A stretch of 64,000 bases of DNA from the NCBI GenBank assembly GCA_029945445.1, contig JAQSCO010000057.1:418985-482984 (forward strand), given 5' to 3'. Below the pieces are notes generated by a model, which was not told the origin of the DNA, made no database searches, and saw only the letters and a list, made by a program, of their open reading frames with translations. Below are positions 8,927-18,064 of this stretch, in pieces; position 1 is the stretch's first letter; each line of letters begins with the position of its first letter. The translations under genes were made by a program, and so were the position numbers. The DNA comes from Lacunisphaera sp. GTDB taxonomy: Bacteria > Verrucomicrobiota > Verrucomicrobiia > Opitutales > Opitutaceae.

Positions 8927-11641
8927 TCAGTTCTTATAGGTGCCGAACGGGCGCAGGCCCGGCTCGATGGTCACCTTGAAGGTCTGTTTTGTCTTCACGT
9001 CCTTGTAGCTGAGGGTGGCGGTGTAGTCGCCGGGCGGGGCGAAGCGGTCGGCGTCGTCGCCCATGTATTCGAAGCGATAGTCCTTCTGCAGGCGGAGGTC
9101 CCAGTTGAGGCGGTTGAAGCCGGGCACGCCGGCCTGCTCGAACTTCGCGACCTCGCGGCCGTTGGCGTCGGCGATGGTGATCTTGAATTTCTCGCCGGTG
9201 AACTCCTTCACCCAGACCGTGAGCAGCGCGCCCTCGGCCGGGTTCTTGCCTTCGAAGAAACCGGTGCCGCCGGAATCGACCCAGCCGGGCAGCAGCAGGC
9301 GGCCGTGCGCCGGCCGGATGCTGAAGAGGTGCGCGTCCTTCGCCGCGATCTCGGGCGTGAACTCGCGCAGTGCGCGACTGTCGTCGAACACGTAGAGCGA
9401 ACGGCCGTGCGTGGCGATGACGACGTCGGCCTCGCGCGGATGGATTTGGATGTCGTCGACGCGGACGGCGGGCAGGCCGCCGAACTTCACCCAGTTCTTG
9501 CCGGCGTTGAGCGAGGTGAAGAGGCCGAACTCGGTGCCGAGGTAGAGCAGATTCGCGTTCACCGGATCCTCGCGCAGCACGATGGCGGGAGTCGCGGCCG
9601 GCAGGTCGCCGGTTACGCGCGTCCACTCCGCGCCGAGCTTGGTGAACCGGTAGACGTAGGTCGCGTCGTCGCCGGCCCGGTAGGCGGTGAACACCACGTA
9701 GCCGGCCTCGGCGTCGTAATGGCTCGGCTCGATGCGCGCGACCCACTTCCCGCGGGCTTCGGCGGGGATCTTGTCGGTGAGCTCGGTCCACTGCTTGCCC
9801 TCGTCGGAGGTGAGCCAGAGGCGGCCGTCGTCGGTGCCGGCGAAAAGCCGGCCGGCCTTGAGCGGCGACTCGGCGAGGGCGTAGACGATCGCGTAGTTCT
9901 CGGCCGCGCTGCCGACGGTGGCGGTCTTGTCGCGGTCGTTGTAGGAAAGGTCGGGGCTGATGATCTCGAAGGCCTCGCCGTGGTTGGTGAGCTTGAAGAC
10001 GCGGTTGCCGCCAAGGTAGAGCACGTCCTTGGCGTGGGCGCTGCCGATCAGCGGCGCGCACCACTGGAACCGGAAGCCCTTCGAGCCCTCGGTGGGCTTG
10101 GGCTGGGAGTCGCGCATCTCGCCGGTGCGGCCGTTGAAGCGGTGCACCGTGCCGCCCTGGGACTCGGCGAAGATGACGTCCTTGTCCTCCGGATCGAAGA
10201 CGGCGTAGAAGCCGTCGCCGCCGCCGATCATGGTCCAGTCGGAGTTGCGGATGCCCTCCTTGGTGCTGGTGCGCGAGGGCCCGACCCAGTTGGTGTTGTC
10301 CTGCAGGCCGCCGGCGATGCGGTAGGGCGCGGAGTTGTCGAGGGCGATGCGGTAATACTGGCCCGAGGGCACGGAGTTCAGGAACTGCCAGTTCTCACCG
10401 GCATCAAAGGTCTGGTAAAGGCCGCCGTCGGTGCCGATGAGAAGGCGCTGCGAGACCGGCGGCACGGGCTTGGCGGCCTTGTCGTCGGGCTTCGGGGGCG
10501 CGGGGGGCGGCACGCTGCCGGCCTGGATGGCGATGGCATGCACGTCGGAGTGGACCTTGCCCGAGCGGTCCTCGCGGAAATTCCTGCCGGCATCCTCGGA
10601 CACATAGACGTGCCAGCCGATCACGTAGACGCGTTGGTCGTTGGCCGGGTCGATGTCGAGGCGGCTGAAGTAGAAGGGGCGGGGATTGAAGTTGTTCACG
10701 CGCGTCCAGGTCGCGCCGGCGTCCTCCGTGCGGAAAATGCCGCCGCGGCGGCTGTGGTTCTGGTCGATGTCGCTGGTGCCACCCTCGTCGCTCTGGACGA
10801 CCGCCATCACGGTGCCGGGTTTGCTGCGCGCGACGGCGAGCCCGATGCGGCCGAGCTGGCCGGGAAGGTTGTTGGTCAGCTTGGTCCAGGTGCTGCCGCC
10901 GTCAGTGGACTTGAAGATGCCGCCCACGTCGGCGCCGTCCTTGGTCGCGCCGGCGCCATAAAGGAACCCCCAAGGCTTGCGCTGACGCGCATAGAGCGCG
11001 GCGTAGAGCACGTCGGGATTCGCCGGGTCCAGCACCACGTCGGAGCAGCCGGTGACCGCGTCATGCGGGGCGGGGGCCCCGAGGACAAGCTTCCAGGTCT
11101 TGCCGCCGTCGGTGGTGCGGTAGAGGCCGCGCTCGCCGCCGTCAGCCCAAAGCGAGCCGCCGGCCGCTGCGAAGACGATGTCGGGATTGGTCGGATGCAC
11201 GACGAGCCGGCGGATCGTGCGCGAGTCCTTCAGGCCTGCAGCCGTCCACTTGCCGCCGCCGTCGGTGGACTTGAAGACGCCGAGGCCCCAGCCCGAGGAG
11301 TTGCGGTCGTTGCCCTCGCCGGTGCCAACGTAGACGACATCGGTGTTCGAGGGGGCGACGGCGATGGCGCCGATGGACTGGACGGGCTGGTCGTCAAAGA
11401 TGGGCGAGAGCGTCACGCCGTGGTTGGTGCTCTTCCAGACGCCGCTGGTGGCGAAGCCGACGTAGAAGACCGCGGGGTTGCGCGGGTCGAGCGCGATGTC
11501 GGAAATGCGCCCGCCCATGATGGCGGGGCCGATGGCGCGGGCGGTGAGGCTCTTCAGCTGGCTTTCGGTGGCGGGCTGGGCGGTGGCGGCGACGGCGGCG
11601 GCCACGAGTGCGAGCAGGGGGACAAGCAGGCGCAATTTCAT
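8927..11641 (-). CDS. Secreted BNR/sortilin-like beta-propeller protein
   Basis: A 904-residue exported protein (signal peptide to about A21). At least eight Asp-box (BNR) repeats can be read: S-T-D-G-G-G-K-W, T-T-D-G-G-K-T-W, S-T-D-G-G-S-T-W, T-E-D-A-G-A-T-W, S-E-D-A-G-R-N-F, T-F-D-A-G-E-N-W, T-S-D-E-G-K-Q-W and S-L-N-A-G-K-N-W. Together they fill about 700 residues, as expected for two consecutive seven-bladed propellers of the sortilin/VPS10 or GH74-like fold. The last 150 residues form an Ig-like C-terminal domain (L-N-W-D-L-R-L-Q ... P-G-D-Y-T-A-T-L). Homologues are often labelled glycosyl hydrolase, but I see no catalytic pair, so a binding or unknown role is safer. The stop is 9 bp from the convergent barrel gene. 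Confidence 0.85.
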   Translation of the reverse strand: MKLRLLVPLLALVAAAVAATAQPATESQLKSLTARAIGPAIMGGRISDIALDPRNPAVFYVGFATSGVWKSTNHGVTLSPIFDDQPVQSIGAIAVAPSNTDVVYVGTGEGNDRNSSGWGLGVFKSTDGGGKWTAAGLKDSRTIRRLVVHPTNPDIVFAAAGGSLWADGGERGLYRTTDGGKTWKLVLGAPAPHDAVTGCSDVVLDPANPDVLYAALYARQRKPWGFLYGAGATKDGADVGGIFKSTDGGSTWTKLTNNLPGQLGRIGLAVARSKPGTVMAVVQSDEGGTSDIDQNHSRRGGIFRTEDAGATWTRVNNFNPRPFYFSRLDIDPANDQRVYVIGWHVYVSEDAGRNFREDRSGKVHSDVHAIAIQAGSVPPPAPPKPDDKAAKPVPPVSQRLLIGTDGGLYQTFDAGENWQFLNSVPSGQYYRIALDNSAPYRIAGGLQDNTNWVGPSRTSTKEGIRNSDWTMIGGGDGFYAVFDPEDKDVIFAESQGGTVHRFNGRTGEMRDSQPKPTEGSKGFRFQWCAPLIGSAHAKDVLYLGGNRVFKLTNHGEAFEIISPDLSYNDRDKTATVGSAAENYAIVYALAESPLKAGRLFAGTDDGRLWLTSDEGKQWTELTDKIPAEARGKWVARIEPSHYDAEAGYVVFTAYRAGDDATYVYRFTKLGAEWTRVTGDLPAATPAIVLREDPVNANLLYLGTEFGLFTSLNAGKNWVKFGGLPAVRVDDIQIHPREADVVIATHGRSLYVFDDSRALREFTPEIAAKDAHLFSIRPAHGRLLLPGWVDSGGTGFFEGKNPAEGALLTVWVKEFTGEKFKITIADANGREVAKFEQAGVPGFNRLNWDLRLQKDYRFEYMGDDADRFAPPGDYTATLSYKDVKTKQTFKVTIEPGLRPFGTYKN

Positions 11642-11696
11642 GTGGGCGCCAGCCCAGTCGATCCGCGCGCGACCGGCAAAACAAAACCCGCGGGTG

Positions 11697-12152
11697 CTAC
11701 CGCGAAATGTCGCGCTGCGTAAGGACCTTGAAGCCGCTCGTGTTGAGCGCGCTGGCGGCGATGTCGTTGTCCTCGACGCTGAGAGCGAGGGCCGAGCGGC
11801 CCCGCGGCCGCATCAGGAAGGAGTAGGCGTAATGGATGTTTACCTCGACGGTGAGCAGCGCGCGGAGCACGGCGCCCAGCTGGGACTCGTCGGTGATCTC
11901 CACCGCGATCACCTCGCACTCGGTGAAGAAGAAATTATTGGCCGCCATCAGCTCGCGGGCGCGTTCCGGGTCGTCGACGATGATCCGGTCGAGCGCGGTG
12001 TCGGTCTGGTCGATGGTGGTCATCGCCATGATGTGGACGTTGTGCTTGGCGAACAGCGCGACGAGGTCGTGCAGGCGGCCGACGCGGTTCTCGATGAACA
12101 CGGAGAACTGCTTCACGGGATCGGCGGCCAGCGGTGCGGCGGTGTCGGACAT
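11697..12152 (-). CDS. Tandem ACT-domain protein
   Basis: A 151-residue cytoplasmic protein made of two ACT domains: about 14-80 (K-Q-F-S-V-F-I-E-N-R-V-G-R-L-H-D-L) and about 82-150 (E-V-I-A-V-E-I-T-D-E-S-Q-L-G-A-V-L-R-A-L). The first begins with the usual N-x-x-G-R-L turn, the second with D-E-S-Q-L-G. Stand-alone double-ACT proteins are small amino-acid sensors. This one resembles the type found in archaea and Planctomycetes/Verrucomicrobia with no attached enzyme. It lies 55 bp downstream of nothing else on its strand except the BNR gene, and is divergent from the cation efflux gene. The ligand cannot be read from the sequence. Confidence 0.8.
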   Translation of the reverse strand: MSDTAAPLAADPVKQFSVFIENRVGRLHDLVALFAKHNVHIMAMTTIDQTDTALDRIIVDDPERARELMAANNFFFTECEVIAVEITDESQLGAVLRALLTVEVNIHYAYSFLMRPRGRSALALSVEDNDIAASALNTSGFKVLTQRDISR

Positions 12153-12252
12153 ACGCGGTGAGGGGCAAGGTAGGCCCGGCCGGCGGGCCGGTCAATGCCG
12201 CCGTGGCTGCGTGCAGGCTTGTATGCGCCGGGCGAAAACTTAGGGTAAGCCG

Positions 12253-13158
12253 ATGCCCTCGATCGACACGCATGCCCGCACGACCCGGCGCGCCCGGGAA
12301 AGCGCCCGGCTTGTGCTGCGCGGCATCGGGCTGAACGCCGTGCTCGCGGTCGTGAAGCTCGCCGGCGGGATCTTCGGCCACACCTATGCGCTCATCGCCG
12401 ACGCGGCCGAGTCGATGCTCGACATCCTTTCCTCCACGCTCGTGTGGATGGGCTTCCAGGTGGCGGCGCGCCCGCCGGACGCGGACCATCCCTACGGCCA
12501 CGGCAAGGCCGAGTCGCTGGCCGGCATGGCGGTGTCGCTTTTCATTTTCGCCATGGCCGGCTGGGTCGGCTGGCACGCGGTGCACGAGATCATCACGCCC
12601 CACCAGGGCCCGGCGTGGTGGACGCTCGTCGTGCTCGCCGGCGTGATCGTCGCGAAGGCCCTGTTCTCCCGCCGGATGGCGTCGGCCAGCGAGGCCGTGG
12701 GCAGCACGGCGCTCGGCATCGAGGCGCTGCACCACTGGTCCGACGCGCTGACCTCGGCGGCGGCGTTCGTCGGCATCGCCATCGCCCTGTGGGGCGGCAA
12801 GGGCTGGGAAACCGCCGACGACTGGGCGGCGCTGTTTGCGTGTGTCATCATCGCCTTCAACGGCGTCGGCATGTTCCTCAAGGCGCTCGGCGACGTGATG
12901 GACTCGGCGCTGCCGCAGAATCTGGAGAACGAGGTGCGCGCCTTGGCGCTGGTCGTGCCGGGCGTGCAGGCGCTGCACAAGGTCCGCATGCGCAAAAGCG
13001 GGCTCAGCCTCCTCGTCGACATCCAGGTGCAGGTCGACGGCAACCTCACGGTGCGCGAGGGCCACGACATCGCGCACGCGGTGAAGGACGCCCTGCTCGC
13101 CTCCGCTTCGCACAGCATCGACGACGTCACGGTGCACATCGAGCCGACGCGAAGGTAG
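12253..13158 (+). CDS. Cation diffusion facilitator (CDF) metal efflux protein
   Basis: A 301-residue CDF transporter exporting a divalent metal (Zn, Fe, Mn or similar) in exchange for protons. Six helices are seen between about 20 and 210. Helix 2 carries the metal site (A-D-A-A-E-S-M-L-D, about 50-58) and helix 5 the site H-H-W-S-D-A (about 158-163). The D-H-P-Y-G-H-G-K-A-E motif (about 78-87) in the loop between helices 2 and 3 is diagnostic. The C-terminal cytoplasmic domain (about 215-301) ends D-D-V-T-V-H-I-E. The ATG at 12253 gives the usual length. It is divergent from the ACT gene. Confidence 0.92.
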   Translation: MPSIDTHARTTRRARESARLVLRGIGLNAVLAVVKLAGGIFGHTYALIADAAESMLDILSSTLVWMGFQVAARPPDADHPYGHGKAESLAGMAVSLFIFAMAGWVGWHAVHEIITPHQGPAWWTLVVLAGVIVAKALFSRRMASASEAVGSTALGIEALHHWSDALTSAAAFVGIAIALWGGKGWETADDWAALFACVIIAFNGVGMFLKALGDVMDSALPQNLENEVRALALVVPGVQALHKVRMRKSGLSLLVDIQVQVDGNLTVREGHDIAHAVKDALLASASHSIDDVTVHIEPTRR

Positions 13159-13215
13159 GCGCGGTCCGCGCCTATTGGGGTTGAAAAGCCCCGGGCTCTC
13201 TGCCGGATTGCGGCC

Positions 13216-15210
13216 GTGCCCCGGATATTCCGCCTCCTCCTGACCGGCAGCCTCCTGCTGGGCGTCCTGACGGCGCCGGGCCGCGCGCAGCCCGCGGCGC
13301 CCCGGCCCGCGCGGGAGGCGGGCCCGCCGCTCTCCCCCGCGACCGACGCCGAGCCGCCCGACGGCGACGAGGTCTGGGAAACCGCGCAGCAGGCCCTGGC
13401 CAAGGCCGGCTCCGAGACCGAGGCCGTGCATGCACTCGTAACGGTCGTGAACCTGCAGCGCCGCCGCGGTGATTATCCCGCGGGCCTGGCCGGCGCGCGC
13501 GCGGGGCTCGCCCGCGCGCGCAAGCTCGGCGACGTCCGCCTGCAGGTGGACTTTCTCTACCTGCTGGGCCGGCTCTACTGGAACCTCACCGACTATCCGC
13601 ACTCGCTCGAGAGCCACCTCGAGGAGCTGAAGCTCGCCCAGACGCTGGGCGACGACGATCTGCTCGCCCGCACGCACGGCGGGCTGGGCCTGACCTACCA
13701 GCGCTACGGCCGCAACGAGGACGCCCTGCAGCACTTCAAGCTCGGGCTGGAATATGCGGCCAAGGCGGGCGACATCCGCATCCGCTCGAGCCTGCTCAAC
13801 AGCCTCGGCAACTATCACCTCGGCCTTGGCAATCTCGACCAGGCGGAGCTCATTCACCAGCAGGCGCTGAAGCTCCGCGAGAGTTACAACAACCGCCGGG
13901 CCATCGCGGAATCACTCACCAACCTCGGCTTGATCGCCGAGGCGCGCGGCGATCCGCCGAAGGCGCTGGATTACCTGCAGCGGGCGCTCGCCACGTTCGA
14001 GGCGCTCAAATACCGGCGCTACCTCGTCAACACGCACCGCCGGCTCGCCCTCGTGCTGCGCAAGGCCGGCCGCACGGACGAGGCGCTCGGCCACCTGCAG
14101 GCCGCGTTGTCCCTCGCCGAGACGCTGGAGAGTACGGAGGTGTTCGCCGACCTTTACCAGGAATTCGCCCTGACCAGCGAGGCGCGCGGCGATTTCGCCG
14201 CGGCCCTCGACTACCAGCGCAAGTCGGCCGCCGCCACCGAGCAGATGCGCGGCGAGCAGGACCGGCAGCGCATGAGCGAGCTGCGCGCCCGTTACGGCGC
14301 CGAGCAGCGCGAGCTCGAGATCGCGCTGCTGAAGCGCGACCAGGAACTGCAGAACGCCGAGAGCCAGCGCCGCCGTTCGCAGACCATCACCCTCGCCACG
14401 GGGCTGGCCGGCGGGTTGCTCCTGCTGGGGGCGATCGCCCTGTTGCAGCGCTACCGGCTGCGCGCCGAGCGGCGGATGCACGCGGTGACCGAGCACGCGC
14501 GCGAGCGCGCCGAGGCCGCCGAGCGGCTGAAGTCGCGCCTCCTGCAGATCGCCTCGCACGACCTGAAGGTGCCGCTCTCGGCGCTCAACGCCACCGCAGG
14601 CCTGATCGGCCGCAATCCCACCGACGAGACGGCCGTCCGCCGCCTCGCGGGCAGCATCCAGGCGGACACGACGCGCATGCGCAGCCTCGTGCGGGATTTT
14701 CTCGATGCCGCGGCCATGGAGGACGGCAACCTCCAGCTGCACACGGCGGAGCACGACCTTGGCGAAATCGCCCGCAGCGCGGTGACGAGCCTCGAGCCGG
14801 TCGCCGCCGCGAAAAACCAGAAGCTGGTCCTCGTGCCGGCCGGGGCGCCGTTGCCGAAGGTCAAGGCCGACGGCGAGCGCCTGCGCCAGGTGTTCGACAA
14901 CCTCATCGGCAACGCGCTGAAATTCACGCCGCCGGGCGGCGATGTGACGATCGAGCTCGGCGAGGCGGCCGGCTGGGTTTATGCGGAGGTGCGCGACAGC
15001 GGCCCGGGGCTGGGGCCGGCGGATTTTGCCCGCATGTTCTCGCCGCACCAGCGGCTCTCCGCGCAGCCGACGGGCATCGGCGAGGATTCGACCGGGCTCG
15101 GCCTGTTCATCGCGCGCGAGCTGCTGACGCTGCTCGGCGGCCGGCTGGAGGTGCAGTCGCAGCCGGGGCACGGCGCGGTGTTCCGCGTGAATTTGCCGGT
15201 AGCCGCCTGA
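13216..15210 (+). CDS. TPR-containing sensor histidine kinase
   Basis: A 664-residue kinase starting at GTG. The signal peptide (to about 24) is followed by about seven TPR-like repeats (75-345; for example Y-P-A-G-L-A-G-A-R-A-G-L, N-L-D-Q-A-E-L-I-H-Q-Q-A-L), a coiled coil (345-390), one transmembrane helix (about 392-411), a dimerisation domain with phospho-acceptor His448 in A-S-H-D-L-K-V-P-L, and an ATPase domain with N-box Q-V-F-D-N-L-I-G-N-A-L-K-F, G1 D-S-G-P-G-L-G and G2 G-L-G-L-F-I-A-R-E-L. The TPR region is thus periplasmic and probably the sensor. The gene ends exactly where the convergent response regulator gene ends (15210/15211), which suggests that the two are partners. Confidence 0.92.
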   Translation: MPRIFRLLLTGSLLLGVLTAPGRAQPAAPRPAREAGPPLSPATDAEPPDGDEVWETAQQALAKAGSETEAVHALVTVVNLQRRRGDYPAGLAGARAGLARARKLGDVRLQVDFLYLLGRLYWNLTDYPHSLESHLEELKLAQTLGDDDLLARTHGGLGLTYQRYGRNEDALQHFKLGLEYAAKAGDIRIRSSLLNSLGNYHLGLGNLDQAELIHQQALKLRESYNNRRAIAESLTNLGLIAEARGDPPKALDYLQRALATFEALKYRRYLVNTHRRLALVLRKAGRTDEALGHLQAALSLAETLESTEVFADLYQEFALTSEARGDFAAALDYQRKSAAATEQMRGEQDRQRMSELRARYGAEQRELEIALLKRDQELQNAESQRRRSQTITLATGLAGGLLLLGAIALLQRYRLRAERRMHAVTEHARERAEAAERLKSRLLQIASHDLKVPLSALNATAGLIGRNPTDETAVRRLAGSIQADTTRMRSLVRDFLDAAAMEDGNLQLHTAEHDLGEIARSAVTSLEPVAAAKNQKLVLVPAGAPLPKVKADGERLRQVFDNLIGNALKFTPPGGDVTIELGEAAGWVYAEVRDSGPGLGPADFARMFSPHQRLSAQPTGIGEDSTGLGLFIARELLTLLGGRLEVQSQPGHGAVFRVNLPVAA

Positions 15211-15870
15211 TCAGCCGAGGCCGTTGCGCAGGCACCAGCGCACGAGCATCGGCACGTCGCGCAGGCCGAGCTTGGCCAGGATGCGCGCGCGGTGCTTTTC
15301 CACGGTGCGCGGGCTGAGCCCGAGCTGGTCCGCGACTTCCTTCGACACGAGGCCGCGCGCGACCAGGCGCACGACCTCCTGCTCGCGCTCGGAAAGGATC
15401 TCGGCCCCCGCGCGCGGCAGGGCCGGCTCGCTGGCCAACGACGACGGCACCGGCGGCGGCACGGTCGCGGAGAAAAACATGCCGCCCTCCAGCACGCATT
15501 GCACGGCGCGGTCGATCTGCTCGAGCGGGGAATTCTTGTCCACGAAGCCGGCGACACCCAGCGACACCAGCTCGGCCGGCAGCTGTGCCTCGGGGTGGGC
15601 CGTGAGGATGACCACCTTGGTGTTGATGCCGCGCTGGCGCAGCGCGCGGACGATGTCGCGGCCATCCATGTCGCGCAGGTAGAGATCGGCGATCAGCAGG
15701 TCGGGCGGGGCGGCCAGACAGGCGGCCAGCGCCTCGCGGCCGTCACCGAAATCTTGCAGCACCGACGGCTGGAACCGCCGTTGCAGCGCGTCCTTGAGCA
15801 GCCCGCGAAACGTCGCCGTGTCGTCGACGAGCACGAACCTCAGCGCGGCGGTGGGGGTGGGGACGGGCAT
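15211..15870 (-). CDS. NarL/LuxR-family response regulator
   Basis: A 219-residue regulator. The receiver domain (10-130) has acidic residues D16-D17, phospho-acceptor Asp62 (L-L-I-A-D-L-Y-L), Thr in V-V-I-L-T-A-H and Lys in F-V-D-K-N. The C-terminal LuxR helix-turn-helix (about 155-215) reads L-S-E-R-E-Q-E-V-V-R-L-V-A-R-G ... L-S-P-R-T-V-E-K-H-R-A-R. The ATG at 15870 starts just before the domain; ATG 15891 or GTG 15903 would add 7 or 11 residues. It is convergent with the TPR histidine kinase, its probable partner. Its upstream region contains a CGTA-GATA-TACG dyad that also occurs upstream of the second hydrolase gene; NarL-type regulators bind such short dyads. Confidence 0.9.
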   Translation of the reverse strand: MPVPTPTAALRFVLVDDTATFRGLLKDALQRRFQPSVLQDFGDGREALAACLAAPPDLLIADLYLRDMDGRDIVRALRQRGINTKVVILTAHPEAQLPAELVSLGVAGFVDKNSPLEQIDRAVQCVLEGGMFFSATVPPPVPSSLASEPALPRAGAEILSEREQEVVRLVARGLVSKEVADQLGLSPRTVEKHRARILAKLGLRDVPMLVRWCLRNGLG

Positions 15871-15926
15871 GACTGAACCAAGCACACGCATGTCCCCGCC
15901 CACTGCAAGACCAGGCTGGCGGCCGT

Positions 15927-15941
15927 TACGTAGATATACGC
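15927..15941. promoter_or_regulatory. 15-bp dyad element, copy 1
   Basis: TACGTAGATATACGC contains the inverted repeat CGTA-GATA-TACG. It lies between the divergent response regulator and membrane-hydrolase genes, and an identical 15-mer is at 17911-17925 upstream of the next hydrolase. A perfect 15-bp match in two neighbouring intergenic regions of GC-rich DNA, both upstream of hydrolase genes, suggests an operator. The LuxR-type regulator encoded alongside is the obvious candidate protein (inference). Confidence 0.5.
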
Positions 15942-16000
15942 TGCCAGTGGGGCGAGGGCCCCGTCTGTGGCCGCAACGACAAAGCTGCTATGCTGGCGGC

Positions 16001-17875
16001 TTGTCCCCGGAACCCCAACCCAGTCCGCCCGCTCCGGCCGGCCGGAGCAGCGGTCGCCTGCTGGCCGCCTGCCTGCTGACGGTGGTCGTGTGTTCGCTGC
16101 TGGCGTCGCTGGTCCAGTCCTCATGGGGTCGCGTGCAGGTTGTCGACCTCAAGCTCCCCATGCAGAACGGCCAGTGGCTGACGGCGGACCTCTTTCGGCC
16201 GAGAACCGCAACGAATGAAAACAAAGCCCCGCTGGTCGTGGTGGTGCCCGGCTTCCAGCGCTCGAAGGAATCCCTGGAAAACGTTTCCATGGAGCTCGCG
16301 CGGCGCGGCATCGTGGCCATCACCATCGATCCCTACGCGCAGGGCGGTTCCAGTTCCTCGATGACCCCGCAGTCCGCGACCACCGAGGGCTACGGCATGT
16401 TTGCCGTGGTGGATTTCGTCGCGGATACCGGCATCCTGAACTACGTCGACCAAACCCGCCTCGGCGTCACGGGCCACTCGGCCGGCGGCAACGCGGCGAT
16501 CCTGGCCGCCAGCTATTTCGGCCGCGAGGCCGCGCGGACCGGCCGCCCGAGCAAGCTCCAGTCCGTGTTCGTCTCCGGCTACGTGCTCTCCATGACCGAC
16601 AAGGTCCTGCGTCACGTCCGCTGCAACGTCGGCATGAGTTACGCGCTGTATGACGAGGGCGCCTACCGCAATGAAATGAAAAACGGCGACATGCGCCGCG
16701 CACCCGAGGCGCTGCGCCTGGTCAACTCCCCGCCCGGCCGGGCGGAGGCGCCCGTGACGGAAGTGGAGATCGGCCACTACTACGGGACGGTGGCGGAGAG
16801 CAACCTCCGCGTGGTCCACAACGAGCGCATGATCCATCCGTTCCAGCCTTACAGCATCACGGCCACGGCCAACCAGATTGAATACTTCGAAAAGGTGTTC
16901 GGCCTGAACAGCGGCCTCGCCAGCCACGATCAGGTCTGGTTTTGGAAGGAACTCCTCACGCTGGTCTCGCTGGTGGCATCTTTTGTCGCCCTCGTGCCCG
17001 CGGCGCAACTGCTGTTGGCCCACGTCCGTTTCTTCCAGCCCCTCGTGCATTCGATCCCGCCACCGCAGCCGCGGGCGCAGGGCCCGGGCCGGGTGGTCTT
17101 CTGGGTCCTGCTGGTGGCCGGGGCGCTGGTGGCCTGCTTCTCCTACATTCCGCTGGCGGAGCTGTCGCAAAAACTTTTTGCGGAGGCTTCGGGCCGCGAG
17201 CAGACGTGGTTCTTTCCCCAGCGGATGAACAACGCGGTCATGCTGTGGGCGCTGTTGAACGGCCTCGTCGGCTTCCTGCTGTTCTACCTCGGACACCGCT
17301 GGTCCGGCCAGGCGGCCGGTGTCACGCCCGCCAGGTGGGGCACGCAGACCAGTGCGCGGGAGCTGGCCCGCACCGCGGTCCTGGCCCTGGTGCTGTTCAC
17401 CGGGTTCTTCGGGCTGCTTTTTGGCGTGCACTATTTCTTCCAGGTGGATTATCGCTTCGCGTTTATCGGCGTGCGCGTTTTCCAGCCGACGCTGCTGGTC
17501 CTGCTGCTGCTGTATGCCCCGGCGTTCCTGCCGTTCTTTCTGGCCAATTCCCTGCGCGTCAACGGGGCCATGCGGCCGGCCGGCGTGCCCGAGTGGCGCA
17601 GCATGCTCCTGGCGGGCGTCGCCAACTCCCTCGGCCTGCTGCTGATCGTCATCGTGCAATACGCGGCCCTTGCCGCCACCGGCACCGTCCACTGGACCGA
17701 CGGCTGGCTCTACATCAACCTGCTCTTCGGGGTGGTCCCGATGATGTTCATCCTGCCGTATTTCAACCGCCATTTCTTCCGGCTCACCGGCCGGGTTTAC
17801 CTCGGCCCGCTGACCACGTGCCTGATTTTCATCATGATCCTGATCTCGAGCACGGTCTGCTACATTCCGCTGTGA
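16001..17875 (+). CDS. Alpha/beta hydrolase fused to C-terminal membrane domain
   Basis: With a TTG start at 16001 the product has 624 residues: an N-terminal hydrophobic helix (about 19-38), an alpha/beta-hydrolase domain (about 45-330; P-G-F-Q-R-S as oxyanion region, nucleophile elbow G-H-S-A-G-G with Ser160), then about eight transmembrane helices (350-624; examples V-V-F-W-V-L-L-V-A-G and C-L-I-F-I-M-I-L-I-S-S). In-frame ATGs at 15869 and 15890 exist but overlap the divergent regulator, and they would place a long proline-rich stretch before the first helix, so I prefer TTG. The orientation that places the hydrolase domain in the periplasm is inferred. Substrate unknown; an acyl ester or peptide is possible. 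A second, secreted hydrolase and a TonB receptor follow on the same strand. Confidence 0.8.
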   Translation: MSPEPQPSPPAPAGRSSGRLLAACLLTVVVCSLLASLVQSSWGRVQVVDLKLPMQNGQWLTADLFRPRTATNENKAPLVVVVPGFQRSKESLENVSMELARRGIVAITIDPYAQGGSSSSMTPQSATTEGYGMFAVVDFVADTGILNYVDQTRLGVTGHSAGGNAAILAASYFGREAARTGRPSKLQSVFVSGYVLSMTDKVLRHVRCNVGMSYALYDEGAYRNEMKNGDMRRAPEALRLVNSPPGRAEAPVTEVEIGHYYGTVAESNLRVVHNERMIHPFQPYSITATANQIEYFEKVFGLNSGLASHDQVWFWKELLTLVSLVASFVALVPAAQLLLAHVRFFQPLVHSIPPPQPRAQGPGRVVFWVLLVAGALVACFSYIPLAELSQKLFAEASGREQTWFFPQRMNNAVMLWALLNGLVGFLLFYLGHRWSGQAAGVTPARWGTQTSARELARTAVLALVLFTGFFGLLFGVHYFFQVDYRFAFIGVRVFQPTLLVLLLLYAPAFLPFFLANSLRVNGAMRPAGVPEWRSMLLAGVANSLGLLLIVIVQYAALAATGTVHWTDGWLYINLLFGVVPMMFILPYFNRHFFRLTGRVYLGPLTTCLIFIMILISSTVCYIPL

Positions 17876-17910
17876 GCCCTTCCTCCGCACCGGCCCGGGT
17901 CCGGCCCGAC

Positions 17911-17925
17911 TACGTAGATATACGC
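17911..17925. promoter_or_regulatory. 15-bp dyad element, copy 2
   Basis: Identical to 15927-15941 (TACGTAGATATACGC) and located 36 bp after the membrane-hydrolase stop codon and 140 bp before the ATG of the secreted hydrolase gene. It is the only other copy I found by eye in the window. The intergenic region 17876-18064 holds nothing else recognisable. Confidence 0.5.
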
Positions 17926-18064
17926 CATGGACGCGGCAAGTCTCCCACCTTGGCGGTCACGCCGGAACTGCTACAGTTCCAGCCACCCCACTGCGGCACA
18001 ATCCCGTCCACCGTCCGCCGTTCCGGCCGGCGCCCGGGAGCATGAGCTGCCTCCCGCACCCCGC

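Noticed and set aside
9305-11722. An 805-codon plus-strand frame opposite the BNR gene
   Set aside because: The minus strand has a signal peptide and regular Asp-box repeats; the opposite frame has the composition typical of antisense GC-rich coding DNA.
11935-13857. A 640-codon minus-strand frame across the CDF gene
   Set aside because: It runs antisense through the cation efflux gene and into the kinase gene, with Arg/Ala/Gly-rich composition and no recognisable domain.
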